A DNA stretch of 64,000 nt from Triglochin maritima (taxonomy: Eukaryota; Streptophyta; Magnoliopsida; Alismatales; Juncaginaceae), in assembly GCA_963682175.1 (NCBI GenBank), contig OY821771.1, positions 29,718,201 through 29,782,200 of the forward strand, in the 5' to 3' direction. Under the pieces are notes generated by a model that ran no database searches, was not told the origin of the DNA, and was given only the letters and a program-made list of their open reading frames with translations. The first letter of the stretch is position 1, and each line of letters opens with the position of its first letter. The position numbers were made by a program, and so were the translations under genes. Below, in pieces: positions 48,020 to 59,002 of this stretch.

Positions 48020-48700
48020 TTCCTCCTCTACCATCTTTCTTTCTACCTCTTCCCTCAACCTCTTCTTTGAAGCTTCGGCCTCCCTCCTTTTATCATCGGC
48101 TTTCCTCTTCTCTCTTCTCTCCCTGTCTTTCTTCTCGTCTTCTTTCCTCTCTCTTTCCTCTTCCTCCCTCCTCTTTTCCTCTTCTATTCTCTTCTGCTCT
48201 CTCTCCCTCTTTTTCTCCTCCTCTTTCCTCTTCTCTTCTCTTTCCCTCTCCTCTCTCCTTTTCTCCTCCTCTTTCCTCTTCTCTTCTTTTTCCCTCTCCT
48301 CTCTCCTTTTCTCCTCCTCTTTCCTCTTCTCCTCTTCTATTCTCTTCTGCTCTCTCTCCCTCTTTTTCTCCTCCTCTTTCCTCTTCTCTTCTCTTTCCCT
48401 CTCCTCTCTCCTTTTCTCCTCCTCCTCTTTCCTATTCTCTTCTCTTTCCCTCTCCTCTTTCCTTTTCTCCTCCTCCTGTTTCCTCTTCTCTTCTCTTTCC
48501 CTCTCCTCTCTCCTTTTCTCCTCCTCCTCTTTCCTCTTCTCTTCTCTTTCCCTCTCCTCTCTCCTTTTCTCCTCCTCCTCTTTCCTCTTCTCTTCTCTTT
48601 CCCTATCCTCTCTGTTTTTCTCCTCCTCCTCTTTCCTCTTCTCTTTTCTTTCCCTCTCCTCTATCCTTTTCTCCTCCTCTTTCCTCTTCTCTTTTCTTTC
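48020..48700 (-). repeat. Coding repeat for charged single helix
   Basis: Tandem units of about 51 bp on minus encode 17-residue blocks like KRKEEEEKRREEREREE. The alternation of acidic and basic residues is typical of stable single alpha-helices. The plus strand shows only a Ser/Phe/Leu shadow frame. Confidence 0.8.
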
Positions 48701-48834
48701 CCTCTCTTTCTGAGTCAGGGTCGTCGACTGAGTCTGATTGAAGTCTCCCTCGTAAAGTTTTGAAAGGGTGATGCCCCTTTCCTCCCATTTCTTCAGGATA
48801 AGCCGTTTTCCAAACATGCTTGACCAACGATTCC

Positions 48835-50525
48835 AACAAGCGAAACTTAAAAAGGAACAAGCCAAACTTAAAAATGAACAACTTGAACTTAAAAAGGAAC
48901 AACTTCAACATAAAAAGGAACAAACGAAACTTAAAAAGGAACAAGCAAAACTTAAAAAGGAACAACTTGAACTTAAAAAGGAACAACTTCAACATAAAAA
49001 GGAACAAACAAAACTTAAAAAGGACAAACGAATCATAAAAAGGATCAACTGTAACAGAAAGGAAATTCTTGAACATAAAAAGAAACAAACGAAACATAAA
49101 AAGGAACAAGCGAAACGTAAAAAGGAACAACTTGAACTTAAAAAGGAACAAGCAAAACTTAAAAAGGAACAAGCGAAACTTAAAAAGGAACAAACGAAAC
49201 TTAAAAAGGACCAACTTGAACATAAAAAGGAACAAACGAAACTTAAAAAGGAACAAGCGAAACTTAAAAAGGAACAAGCAAAACTTAAAAAGGAACAACT
49301 TGGACTTAAAAAGGAACAACTTCAACATAAAAAGGAACAAACGAAACTTAAAAAGGAACAAGCGAAACTTAAAAAGGAACAACTTGAACTTAAAAAGGAA
49401 CAAACGAAACTTAAAAAGGACAAACGAATCTTAAATAGGATCAACTGTAACAGAAAGGAAATTCTTGAAAATAAAAAGAAACAAACGAAACATAAAACGA
49501 ACAAAAGAAACTTAAAAAGGAACAACTTGAACTTAAAACAGAACAACTTGAACTTAAAAAGGAACAACTTCAGCTTAAAAAGGAACAAACGAAACTTAAA
49601 AAGGAACAAGCGAAACTTAAAAAGGAACAAGCGAAACTTAAAAAGGACCAACTTGAACATAAAAAGGAACAAACGAAACTTAAAAAGGAACAAGCGAAAC
49701 TTAAAAAGGAACAAGCAAAACTTAAAAAAGAACAACTTGGACTTAAAAAGGAACAACTTCAACATAAAAAGGAACAAACGAAACTTAAAAAGGAACAAGC
49801 GAAACTTAAAAAGGAACAACTTGAACTTAAAAAGGAACAAACGAAACTTAAAAAGGACAAACGAATCTTAAAAAGGATCAACTGTAACAGAAAGGAAATT
49901 CTTGAAAATAAAAAGAAACAAACGAAACATAAAAGGAACAAAAGAAACTTAAAAAGGAACAACTTGAACTTAAAACAGAACAACTTGAACTTAAAAAGGA
50001 ACAACTTCAGCTTAAAAAGGAACAAACGAAACTTAAAAAGGAACAAGCGAAACTTAAAAAGGAACAAACGAAACTTAAAAAGGACCAACTTGAACATAAA
50101 AAGGAACAAACGAAACTTAAAAAGGAACAAGCGAAACTTAAAAAGGAACAAACGAAACTTAAAAAGGACCAACTTGGACTTAAAAAGGAACAACTTCAAC
50201 ATAAAAAGGAACAAACGAAACTTAAAAAGGAACAAGCGAAACTTAAAAAGGAACAACTTGAACTTAAAAAGGAACAAACGAAAGTTAAAAAGGACAAACG
50301 AATCTTAAAAAGGATCAACTGTAACAGAAAGGAAATTCTTGAAAATAAAAAGAAACAAACGAAACATAAAAGGAACAAGGGAAACTTAGAAAGGAACAAC
50401 TTGAACTTAAAAAAGAACAACTTGAACTTAAAAAGGAACAACTTCAGCTTAAAAAGGAACAAACGAAACTTAAAAGGGAACAACTTCAGTTTAAAAAGGA
50501 ACAAGCGAAACTTAAAAAGGAACAA
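48835..50525 (-). repeat. 21-bp satellite array in protease-gene intron, with 436-bp higher order
   Basis: Tandem units read CTTAAAAAGGAACAAGCGAAA on plus, the reverse complement of the unit at 43228-44110. A marker block (AGGACAAACGAATC...AACTGTAACAG) recurs at 49021, 49418, 49854 and 50291, spacings of 397, 436 and 437 bp, so the array also grew by larger duplications. Relative to the minus-strand gene the unit has the same sense as in the FAR1-like gene. Confidence 0.93.
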
Positions 50526-51297
50526 CTGGATTACCTGTAGTACAGCAACACACCCCTCGACGTATCCCTTTCTTAAAATAGAAGAACCGGTAGATCTCCT
50601 ATCGCGTAGATCCCGGTTTGCCTTCTTCAGGCCCGTCACAAGTGCCTGGTGAACAGCCTCGGCCCACGCGTATTTGTGTAGCCTAGTGAAGTCGGCCAAG
50701 TGGTCGAGGAACCAAATTTTGGTTCGATAGGTGCCATCACAGAACAAAAAATGGCTGAAGATGTAACAAATGAGTAGCCGGACGTACTCCTCCTCCTCAT
50801 CAACCAAATATCTCGTAGCCATCATCTGGGCAGATAGTTGGGTGTTGTTCAGAATCTCCCCGTGTCGGGTTGCGACTTCCTTCGGATGCATTCTGACAGC
50901 CTTCCCATTTAATCTGAGCCCCAAAATTAGGGCAACATCTTCGGCGGTGAAGTGTACTACCCCAGAGCCGATCCTCAACCCCACCTCCTCGGGGTCATAG
51001 TGTTCCACGAACCAGTCGATAATGTCATTATCGACAGGAACGTCGGAGAGGTTGATGAAGTGACCGAAGGGGGTAGCCTGGAAGGCATCTTTCTCTGCGT
51101 CCCTCAACTTCCCAAAGACCTTCTCTATTGGGGTCCACGAACATTTGGAGGGATGGAAGTAATGCGTAGAAGCCTAGTAAGACATCAACCGTATGAGAAC
51201 ATTCCTTTTTAGAGTATCGCAATTCAATTTTACGGTAAAAACGATAAACCTGGTGCACCACAACCCCCGAAATAGAAGCTTGAAGTGTAGAATCCAT

Positions 51298-51605
51298 TTG
51301 GTCGACGGATATCTAGGGTTACGGTGAAGAACTGGGGTGATGAATCGGAGAAAAGTTGAGAAAGGGAATGTGAGAAAGATCAGAAACGTTTTTGGTTTTC
51401 TTTCGCAAGTCGGGATGTGAACATGCGCGTCTGATGTCCCTTCCCGGTCTTATCGATACGTCAGAGAGGGAACCGTCGCACGAAAGCCGCAACTATTTTT
51501 CCATTTTTCGAAAAAACGCGCGCTTTAATTTTCGCTGATTGGGCAGCTGACTGGGCTGCTGACTAGATGCCACGTAAGCCGCGTCCTGGACGCGCGCGGC
51601 CATGT
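51298..51605. other. GC-rich right end region of the FAR1-type element
   Basis: It holds CG-rich stretches (AAAACGCGCGCTTTAATTTTCG near 51514, GGACGCGCGCGGCC near 51589) and is the likely promoter and terminal region of the minus-strand gene. No terminal inverted repeat partner was found on the left. Confidence 0.45.
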
Positions 51606-51609
51606 ATAA

Positions 51610-51908
51610 GAACCCAAATGATGCTAACTTACTTCAAATGAGCTATCTTATTATTAACATGTTGAAGAATTTGAACTTAAAAATTGTCCTCAAGTGGCGT
51701 AAACAATAGGCATGGTGACAAGTTGGGAAAACTCGTTCAAAAGATGAAGTGAGACATTTACATCAATTGAAGGCGAATGTTAAATGTATACTCGGTACAA
51801 GAATTTTCTTTAAGTCTTGCAAAAATCATCCCAATTTTCTTCGTTCTCAGCAGAAACTATGACGAAAGGAAACGGGGACATCTCATTCTGCCTGTTGACT
51901 CTGGTAGC
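51610..51908 (-). pseudogene. MudrA-type MULE transposase, core piece
   Basis: The minus strand reads FPFVIVSAENEENW directly at the junction with the Athila-like element, then after stops FPTCHHAYCLRHL near 51690-51730, both classic for Mutator transposase cores. It joins 61714 across the Athila-like element, with the shared 5 bp GTAGC as target duplication. Confidence 0.85.
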
Positions 51909-53254
51909 TGTTTCGATTAAGCTTAAATCGCAAGTGCACGACCGCGATGAAACAGTGGCAAGTATGGGTCCAGTCCATAGGGAGGTGTGTCAACTCCGAT
52001 TCTTTGGAAATCAAGTGAAAAAAATGGGGAGAAGAAGTTGATTAAACTAAAATAAGCTACGCTAAACTAGCAAGCAACAAACAAGGAAGATGAAAGCGAG
52101 AGGAATTGAAATTAAACTAAGTAACAATCAAAGCAAGATCAAATTCAGAAAGAAAAACCCCCAAAGGGTGGAGTGTGTGTACACATTTAATAAGATGATG
52201 AATGATGCATCAATAAGGCACAAGTGTAGGATGTGTTTCATGCATAGGAAGTACCTAATGGTTGTGGCAAAACCTATCAATCAAATCACTAACCTAGTTG
52301 ATTAACATGAGCACAAACAAGTTGGTTATTAAGAACCTAAACAAACATGGGAAGTACCTAATGATTATGGCAAAACCGATCAAGTTAAATATTCTCTTTT
52401 AAACAAACAAGCAAATATTCACATTCATCACATATTGCATAAGATAACATTCATTCTACATGTATAAACATCATCTCCACCCCCAAAGGGGGATGAAACT
52501 ACTCACTACACATTAAGGTAGCAATTGTATTAAGGGAAAAACATTCTACCAATCATACTAAGATTAAGATACCAAACTAAGCTAAACATGCATACATTAA
52601 AAGACAACATTAGAACAAACTAAGAAAAAATATTTTATGGATAACTCAAATTACAAGCAACATTCTTTTCCACTTAAGTTTTGCTCTGAGGCTTTACAAA
52701 GGAGGAAGAAGAGTTCTAATTATAGACATGAAAAAAGGCAACTGGGGACAATCACCTGGTGTGAGACTGATGAAACATTCCCAGCATAGACATAAACACA
52801 TAACCCATATCCGGTAGAAATTGGGTCGGATTCTGAGCAAAAGGGACCGCCAATCGGCGGTCACTTTTTGTTGGATGTGATCTGATTTTGGAGATCTTCT
52901 TTAGTGCTTCATTTTCTTCACGTGGGGTGCACTCAGATCGGTATTAGAGTCTGCACCCAAATCTAATTGCCAAAATACTCCTCATGATGATGTGGAGTTT
53001 ATTGGTTTGCTATCTGGTCCCTCGGGTTTACGTCTAGGTCATTCCCTCTTGCAGATGGGTCTTTGTGCATGAAAGAGAGGTACATTATGCTTCATTTAAG
53101 TCTTTTATTCATATCTTTCAGTCGTTTTTTCTCTTCCTTTTTCTTCTTTATTACCTAATACCTAAAATATAACAACAAACACTCGAGTAGTACAATATTG
53201 AGGTAAAACTAAGGATATATAACATGAATATGATGCATGATATGCTACTAATCA
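51909..53254 (-). repeat. 3' LTR of Athila-like element
   Basis: It runs on plus from TGTTTCGATTAAGC to TACTAATCA (1346 bp). The run CCCCCAC at 53259-53265 is the polypurine tract on minus. A GACCGCCAATCGGCGGTC dyad, perfect over 18 bp, lies at 52846-52863. Confidence 0.9.
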
Positions 53255-54851
53255 AATACCCCCACACTTACCTTTTGCTAGTCCCGAGCAAAATAAAGAA
53301 AGGAAAAACATACGAAAAACAAGAAAATCCTAACTCACTTTTGTTGAAATCACGGTTGCACTCAGCTCGTGCAACAAGCCATTAAACCCCTTTGTCACCA
53401 AGGAGGAGGAGTGATATCTCCTAAGTGTTGCCTCGTGAGCGTTTTCAGCGGATACACCCCAAAATCCGAACGTAGATGCATTATTCAACCTAGCAACACG
53501 CCTCGCTAGACTTACTTTTGTCGATCATTGGACATGATAATCTTACGGGCCGACTCTATATATGTATCCAGTCCACACACTAGCCTAATGAATCATTTGT
53601 GCAAGTTAATTAATGACATAAGTGAAAGACATGGGCAACATTAACATCCTCAAGTGATACAAAGTGTAAAGTACACTAAGGTTCTTATTTGTATTACCAT
53701 TTATTTTTTTTGTTTTTTTTTACTTGTTAGTGTTTAATTCTCCCAAGGTCGGATTTCGTGCTTCATTGTCTATGATGACTTACACTATCACGTACACCTT
53801 TCCCCACATCTCCACATAGAGCGATCCATACCACCCATGTAATGGGAGTTTGGTCGGTGCATCCCAAGTCAGATGAGTTGAAAGCACCAGGCACTAAGTC
53901 CCCTCGGACCTAATTTCCCGAGTGATAGGACCCGTTCGAGAAGAGAGAACACCTACTACTTATTTCTTATCTACACGTGAACTTAAGATTTCACAATGGG
54001 AGTTTAAGGGTCCCTGGCTACAACAAACTTCCTTATACTAACATACACGAATTATTGAACTCATTAGGTTCATTGTAGGCTTCCTTTTACTTTGCCTCTC
54101 AACGGTTTTGCATATGCTAAACACACGCAAAACCTACAAAATATTTTCTTTCGCAAACACATCAAGATTTTGAAAGAAATGGGAAAATTAAAGCAATAGG
54201 CAAGCCAAAGAAGACAAGTCACCGAAGGATCATGACAAATAGATATATCGATATTAAATGCAGTACACTAACATGACCATAACAATACAAACAAAAGAAA
54301 ACAAAAGAGAAAGAGAAAGAGAAAGACTCAACTATGTACACACGTAAAACACCCCCATACTTACTTCATGCATTGTCCTCAATTAATGTGAGCCTGATAC
54401 TACATGGATTTATGCATGAAAAATAAAGATCTCACTAATGTGAAGCGCAAAGGGAAGTTCATGGTTATGTGGATGGACGTATACCCGAATTTCTGAAAAC
54501 CTGTGAGATACTTAAGAAGTGAGACAAATACGTGAAAGAAATGAGCCCCAAATAAACAAGGGTTGGGGCCCACAACAATCAATGCTTACTTGTGGAGTCT
54601 TTTTTTTCTTTTTATTCCCGGATAACTATGTACATTAATGAGCTCCTATCTTCATTTGTTAAGGGACATCAAATGAGAACCCCCCATCTCTCGAGCCAAA
54701 AATGCACTTGCATGGGTTCGTAACATGAGAAATAGGAGAACGGTTGAGAGGTTTATGAACCAAGGATGATGGTTCATGCCTCTCAAAACCAGGGTCTGTG
54801 AAAGGAAATGGAAACAAATATGTTTGCATTCCGCGACAAAGCTGAGGGTCA
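53255..54851 (-). other. Non-coding 3' internal region of the Athila-like element
   Basis: No retroviral domain is visible here. The part at 53270-53700 is conserved in the remnant at 28591-29060, which shows it is a normal part of the family. Short open frames near 54400 and 54652 have no recognised motif. Confidence 0.65.
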
Positions 54852-55970
54852 TCAATATATACCCTTTAACTGACATTTGGGTACACAATGATTTTTTTCA
54901 TCCACACAGAGTGACACCCTGGACTTATTACTCATATGGAAAAGTCCATAAATAGAATTGTTTGACCACCTGACACCCTTATAAGCATTGTGGTCATTTG
55001 ATGCCTCTTGAAAATGAGCAAGATAGGAGGCATGAATGAGAGGTGAATCTCTGTCCGATTGTTTAAAGTTTAGGGTATCAAGTGGTTGATTCTTAACCCA
55101 CATTGAGTCCTCATGAGATACAGAATGAAGAGCAGGTGGTACAGAGACCACAAAAATGGTATCTTGTGGCTCAAGAGTCACATGATCAAAAGGATAAGGC
55201 TCAAAGGCCATATGAGCACAAGATAAAGCACGTTCTTGTGCCAACATAGTTGAAACATCTTCACCATCAACAAGATCTTCATCCAACAACTCTCTGAAGT
55301 AGTTAAAGGTGCCTTTGACTTCGTTCTCATCCGTGCCTTGGATAATTTTGACCACTACAGGGTCATCAAAAGCACATTGCTTCTTTCTGATGGTGAAGAT
55401 ACTGAAATTAGCGTATTAACTACCATATGTCAAGCGCATCAGACCATTGATCAAGGCAATGGAAGTCGCTAGAAATGGTTGCCCCAAAATAATCAGAATT
55501 TGTCCAAATGGGTTTGGCACAGGTTTTGTATCCAAAACAAAGAAATCGACTGGATAAATGAATTCACCCACTTTGATAAGAACATCTTCCACCACGCCCC
55601 TCAGTTTCTTCATTGATCTATCAGTCAGTTGAAGAGTGCTTTTTGTTTGTTTGAGATCTCCAAGACCAAGGTGGACGTAGACATAATACAACAAAAGATT
55701 GACAGATGCATGTAGGTCCAATAGAGCTCGATGTATTAGCACATCACTAATCACACAATAAATAGTAGGACAACCAGGATCCCTGAATTTGACTTGTTTG
55801 GATTGTGCCAAAAATGAATTCACATTTGCTGTAAGAAAAGCTTTCTTGGGAACATTTGTTTTTCTCTTGTTGGTGCATAAATCCTTGAGAACCTTGACAT
55901 AAGGTGGCATCTGTTGAATCACCTCCAACAATGGAATGTTATCCTTAACTTGCCAAAAGATCTCAAACAT
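54852..55970 (-). pseudogene. Gypsy retropepsin-type protease and flanking polyprotein
   Basis: The frame 55970-55416 carries the gypsy aspartic protease region: LLDLHASVNLLLYYVY near 55700 (the usual Gly after D-L reads His), LQLTDRSMKKLRGVVEDVLIKV, FPVDF-like YPVDFFVLD and ILGQPFLATS. Reading continues with one break (near 55415) into 55355-54852, starting around VVKIIQGTDENE, a region I do not recognise. It would process Gag; the altered catalytic loop and stop suggest it is dead. Confidence 0.78.
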
Positions 55971-56021
55971 TTTGTCGTATTGATATGAAGTTTTCTTTTA
56001 AGGTGCTCAGGGAATGACGCC

Positions 56022-57874
56022 TTAGGGGCATAAGTCTTTCAAAGGAACCTCAGCATTCGGTTCCTTCGACACATGATGTGACAAGGTAACCTCAGGGTTT
56101 GGCCCCATTATCAAAATAAAAGTAGAAGAAACCTTAAGATCAAGCTCTTTCTTGGAAGTATTCGTTGAGGGAACCGCAGGATCTGACTCCCTCATAGATA
56201 TAGGTGTCACCGTAGGTCTGGTGACACCAAGAGATGGTGATTGCAAGGAAGACAACCCGATTTGGTTGTCCACCTCCTTACCAGACCACAGAGTATGAAT
56301 CTCATTAACATGATGGGTCAATTCAGAGGTAGCACGAGGTCCTAGTGGCCTTCCTTAAGATTGGGTACCCCAGGGATTCACCTTGGGTTGACTTGGAAAT
56401 TGACATTTCCCACTTTAATTGAGCCGACGAGCCAACTGGCTGACGTGCATTTCCAAAGTTTTTATCGAACTTTGCATGCTCTACATGAACGCTTGGAGGG
56501 ATTGTTCAAGAAGTCGTTTGGGTCAACCTGTTGGGGTAGAGTCTGACTAAAAAACCAGATGGTAAGGCCTAAGCAGGTTGATGAGTATGAGACTGTGACC
56601 TTTGATGTGGGGGTTGGTAGGTCACCAATGGGCATGGAGGGTGATATGGTGGGGGTTTAGGTTGAGCGTGCGAGCTCTGACCGTGACCCCTACTAGGCCC
56701 CTAAAAGAAGTTAAAGTGATTTCGTCATCTCGGGTTGTAGGAGAGACTGTAGGGGTCATTACGTGGTTGATGTTTATACATCACATTTGCATGCTCAGTA
56801 TCGATTGGAGCCTAAGCACATTCTAAGTCACTATGTCCCGTAAGTCCCACTTACTACAAATGGGAGTAGCGACCTGAGCTACAGGAGCTCGGTCTAACTC
56901 TAAACTCTCAATCCTATGCATGAGAGCAACCATTTTCGCCTCAGACGCGATAGTCGACTCAACTTGGTATGATCCAGCTCGACCAGAAGACCTGGGGGCT
57001 AGTGGCTCTCTCATGGTGTCCTAGTCAAGGGTATGTTCAACCATTAATTCAAAAGTATTACATGCCTCATCTATGAGTTTCATTTGGAAATCACCCTGAC
57101 ACATCGACTCTAACAATGTCCGGGTGTTGTAGTTGAGGCCCTCAGAAACAATCTGCCACAGCTGCCATAACTCAAGTCTATGATGAGGGTACTGCAGGAG
57201 AAGGTCCTTGAACCTCTCAAAGAAAGCATGAAATGATTCAGTCTCAGTTTGATACATTTGATGTATCTGGTGCCGTATCTGTCGAGTCTTCCTTTAAGGG
57301 AAGAATCTCTTCAGAAAAAAACGGTCACAAATTCATCCCAAGACCGAATCGAGTTTCCCGGCAGGCCGTACATCCATTTCTTCACGTTATACTTCAACGC
57401 CAAAGAAATCATCCTTCAACGCAAAGAATTCAAATTGTTGAAGCTTGAACCTGGAGCATACCTCCTCGATTCACGTATAAAGATATACAGATCCTCCTAA
57501 TTGGTAGTGAACGTAGGAAGCATGCTCACATATTGAGGTTTCAATTCATACTTGTTTCCATGAGCAGGTGGGAGAACTATGCAAGAAGGTTGCGTGACTG
57601 GAACATGTTGGGTCTGCTCCCACAAAGTCATCGATCTATCCCATCGAACTAAAAGTGGTGGTGTACCAAGAACTTGATCCTGACTGAATCCCTCTTCCTC
57701 CCGAGTCGGAGGAGGAGGAGAAGGAGGTCTACATGGTGGTGGGAGGGGACCGAGGTAATCCATGTATGGAACCCGGTCTCCTCCATCTCCATGAGACGAC
57801 TCGGCCTCACACTCCAAAGGAGCTTGAGGCGGAGATGGAAGATCACCAAGACCATCCATCTCAGAAAAATTCAC
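56022..57874 (-). pseudogene. Gypsy gag (Retrotrans_gag type), fragmented
   Basis: From 57874 the N-terminus (MNFSEMDGLG, Pro-rich) leads to YELKPQYVSMLPTF. Further frames read FHAFFERFKDLLLQYPHH and ESMCQGDFQMKLIDEACNTFEL (57257-57021), the conserved gypsy gag core. 57014-56823 and 56321-56022 are linker segments. Several frameshifts and stops separate the parts. Gag would form the particle that packages the RNA. Confidence 0.82.
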
Positions 57875-58983
57875 CCTCTCAAGTCGAGCGCTCTAACCTA
57901 AACGAACCCAACCTCGCATAAAACGTTTGACTCGACTCAAAAACTACACACGACAGAAGGTGTAATCAGAGGAGCAGACTAATCGAAGAATATAGAGGAG
58001 GAGAAGACTCAAATGAGAAGGGAAGCATTCCTAGAGCTAGCGTAGGCAGTGGGTGATGGTAGAAGCCTAAGCTAGCAAACACGACTCGAACAACCTAAGA
58101 TCACTATAGGTCCTTACAGCTAGACGATGCCTGACTATGAGGTAACACGGCCTTAACAAGCCTCACCTCCCTATGACGAATACCACAAAGCCCAACAAAT
58201 GAGCCAAGATCCGGAGATCTCATCTCTCCTGCTATCGACAAAGTGGGCGGCGCCGATCAGGCTATGATGATCGCGGCCGGATCACTCTCCCAATGCGCCC
58301 GAGTCCTAGTAGCCAATGTCTACTTGATTTTAGATTTAAGGCTTCACTTGAGTTTGGTTTGTGGGGCTAAGGGAGGCGTGATGAAATCCCCCACCTTATC
58401 TTGAAGACTATAGGTGGTGCCCTTAAAGATGTTATGAATCCTTAGGCTATCAAGCAACTCCTCAAACAAGCCCTCACCTCAGTCTTGTCTTGATGGACCT
58501 TACTACCTAATGCATGCTATAAACATGAATGAATGAGATAATGGGTGCACGTACCTCACGCCAGCAGTCAACAACAGAAAAATAAATGTGTACAAGGTCT
58601 AGAAATGATGCATGACCTAGATGATAATCTACTAATTTTTTGCTTTGACTTTTAAGGTTCAAGTTGTATAAAAGGGGGATTGGTGGGTTTATTGATTAAT
58701 CTGGAAGCAATCTACAGGTTTAGACATGCAAAATTGGGCTCCCGGACAACTATAGTGGCATTTCCATCAACCAGAAGAAAACAATGGGCAAACGGAGTTC
58801 ACCAGGCCGCCAACCAACGGTCTCAGACCAGTACTTGGAGGTCTTGAAAAATTCAAATGCTCCCAAATTTTTCCTGTTGCTTTCCTAGTGAACTTTCAAT
58901 ATCCTGAAATAAAATAAAACTAAAACTAAATGATTAAATCCACTCGAATGGTCCAAACCAGAGTCTCGACAGAGCACATCTCT
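57875..58983 (-). other. 5' leader of Athila-like element
   Basis: This non-coding leader lies between the primer site and gag on minus. I see no gene. A GCGGCGCCG-type GC-rich patch lies near 58247-58285. Confidence 0.6.
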
Positions 58984-58995
58984 GGCAACGGCACC
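58984..58995 (-). other. Primer binding site, tRNA-Asp type (degenerate)
   Basis: On minus, GGTGCCGTTGCC begins eight bases after the 5' LTR. Plant tRNA-Asp ends so that a perfect site would read TGGCGCCGTTGCC, the usual Athila primer; one base differs in this part. Confidence 0.78.
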
Positions 58996-59002
58996 GAAAT
59001 CT

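Larger units (their letters stand above)
46970..51297 (-). pseudogene. Plant-mobile-domain-like / E-K-R helix / Ulp1 (C48) protease gene
   Basis: On minus, exon 1 is 51297-51250 (MDSTLQAS), a GT-AG intron is 51249-51174, and exon 2 is 51173-50535. Exon 2 encodes a plant-mobile-domain-like fold (GHFINLSDVP, VEHYDPEEVGL, AEDVALILGLRLNGK). A 1.7-kb intron (50534-48819) is filled by satellite. Exon 3 encodes a charged helix of E/K/R repeats about 17 residues long (48700-48020), then the Ulp1 domain (47854-46970) with SEHWTLVVV (His) and PGSNDCGVF (Cys). The usual catalytic Asp position reads HYNSC, an Asn. Ulp1 proteases remove SUMO. A TGA at 47981-47983 interrupts exon 3, and the simplest exon 3 acceptor gives a different phase, so expression as one protein is doubtful. 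Confidence 0.8.
42360..51605. mobile_element. FAR1-type MULE carrying a Ulp1 protease gene
   Basis: This composite unit is inserted between two parts of the MudrA-type gene. It has a FAR1-like transposase gene on plus (42380-45280) and a plant-mobile-domain/Ulp1 gene on minus (46970-51297), tail to tail, with 21-bp satellite arrays in both genes and between them. The left end is truncated inside the FAR1-type DNA-binding region, so no terminal repeats or target duplication can be paired. The right end (51300-51605) is GC-rich. Mutator-like elements carrying Ulp1-like genes (Kaonashi type) are known. The boundaries are approximate, taken from where MudrA coding stops and resumes. Confidence 0.72.

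Noticed and set aside
47751..48741. Ser/Phe/Leu-rich plus-strand open frames
   Set aside because: They are the antisense shadow of the E/K/R-rich coding repeats of the minus-strand protease gene.
48768..49871. Long open frames of KKEQ heptads on plus (and FLFKFRL heptads on minus)
   Set aside because: They arise because the satellite period is 21 bp, a multiple of three, and the unit lacks stops in several frames on both strands. They lie inside the predicted intron of the protease gene and have no independent domain.
43228..50525. CRISPR-like or other spaced repeat array
   Set aside because: The units are contiguous 21-bp tandem repeats without unique spacers, in a plant genome context.
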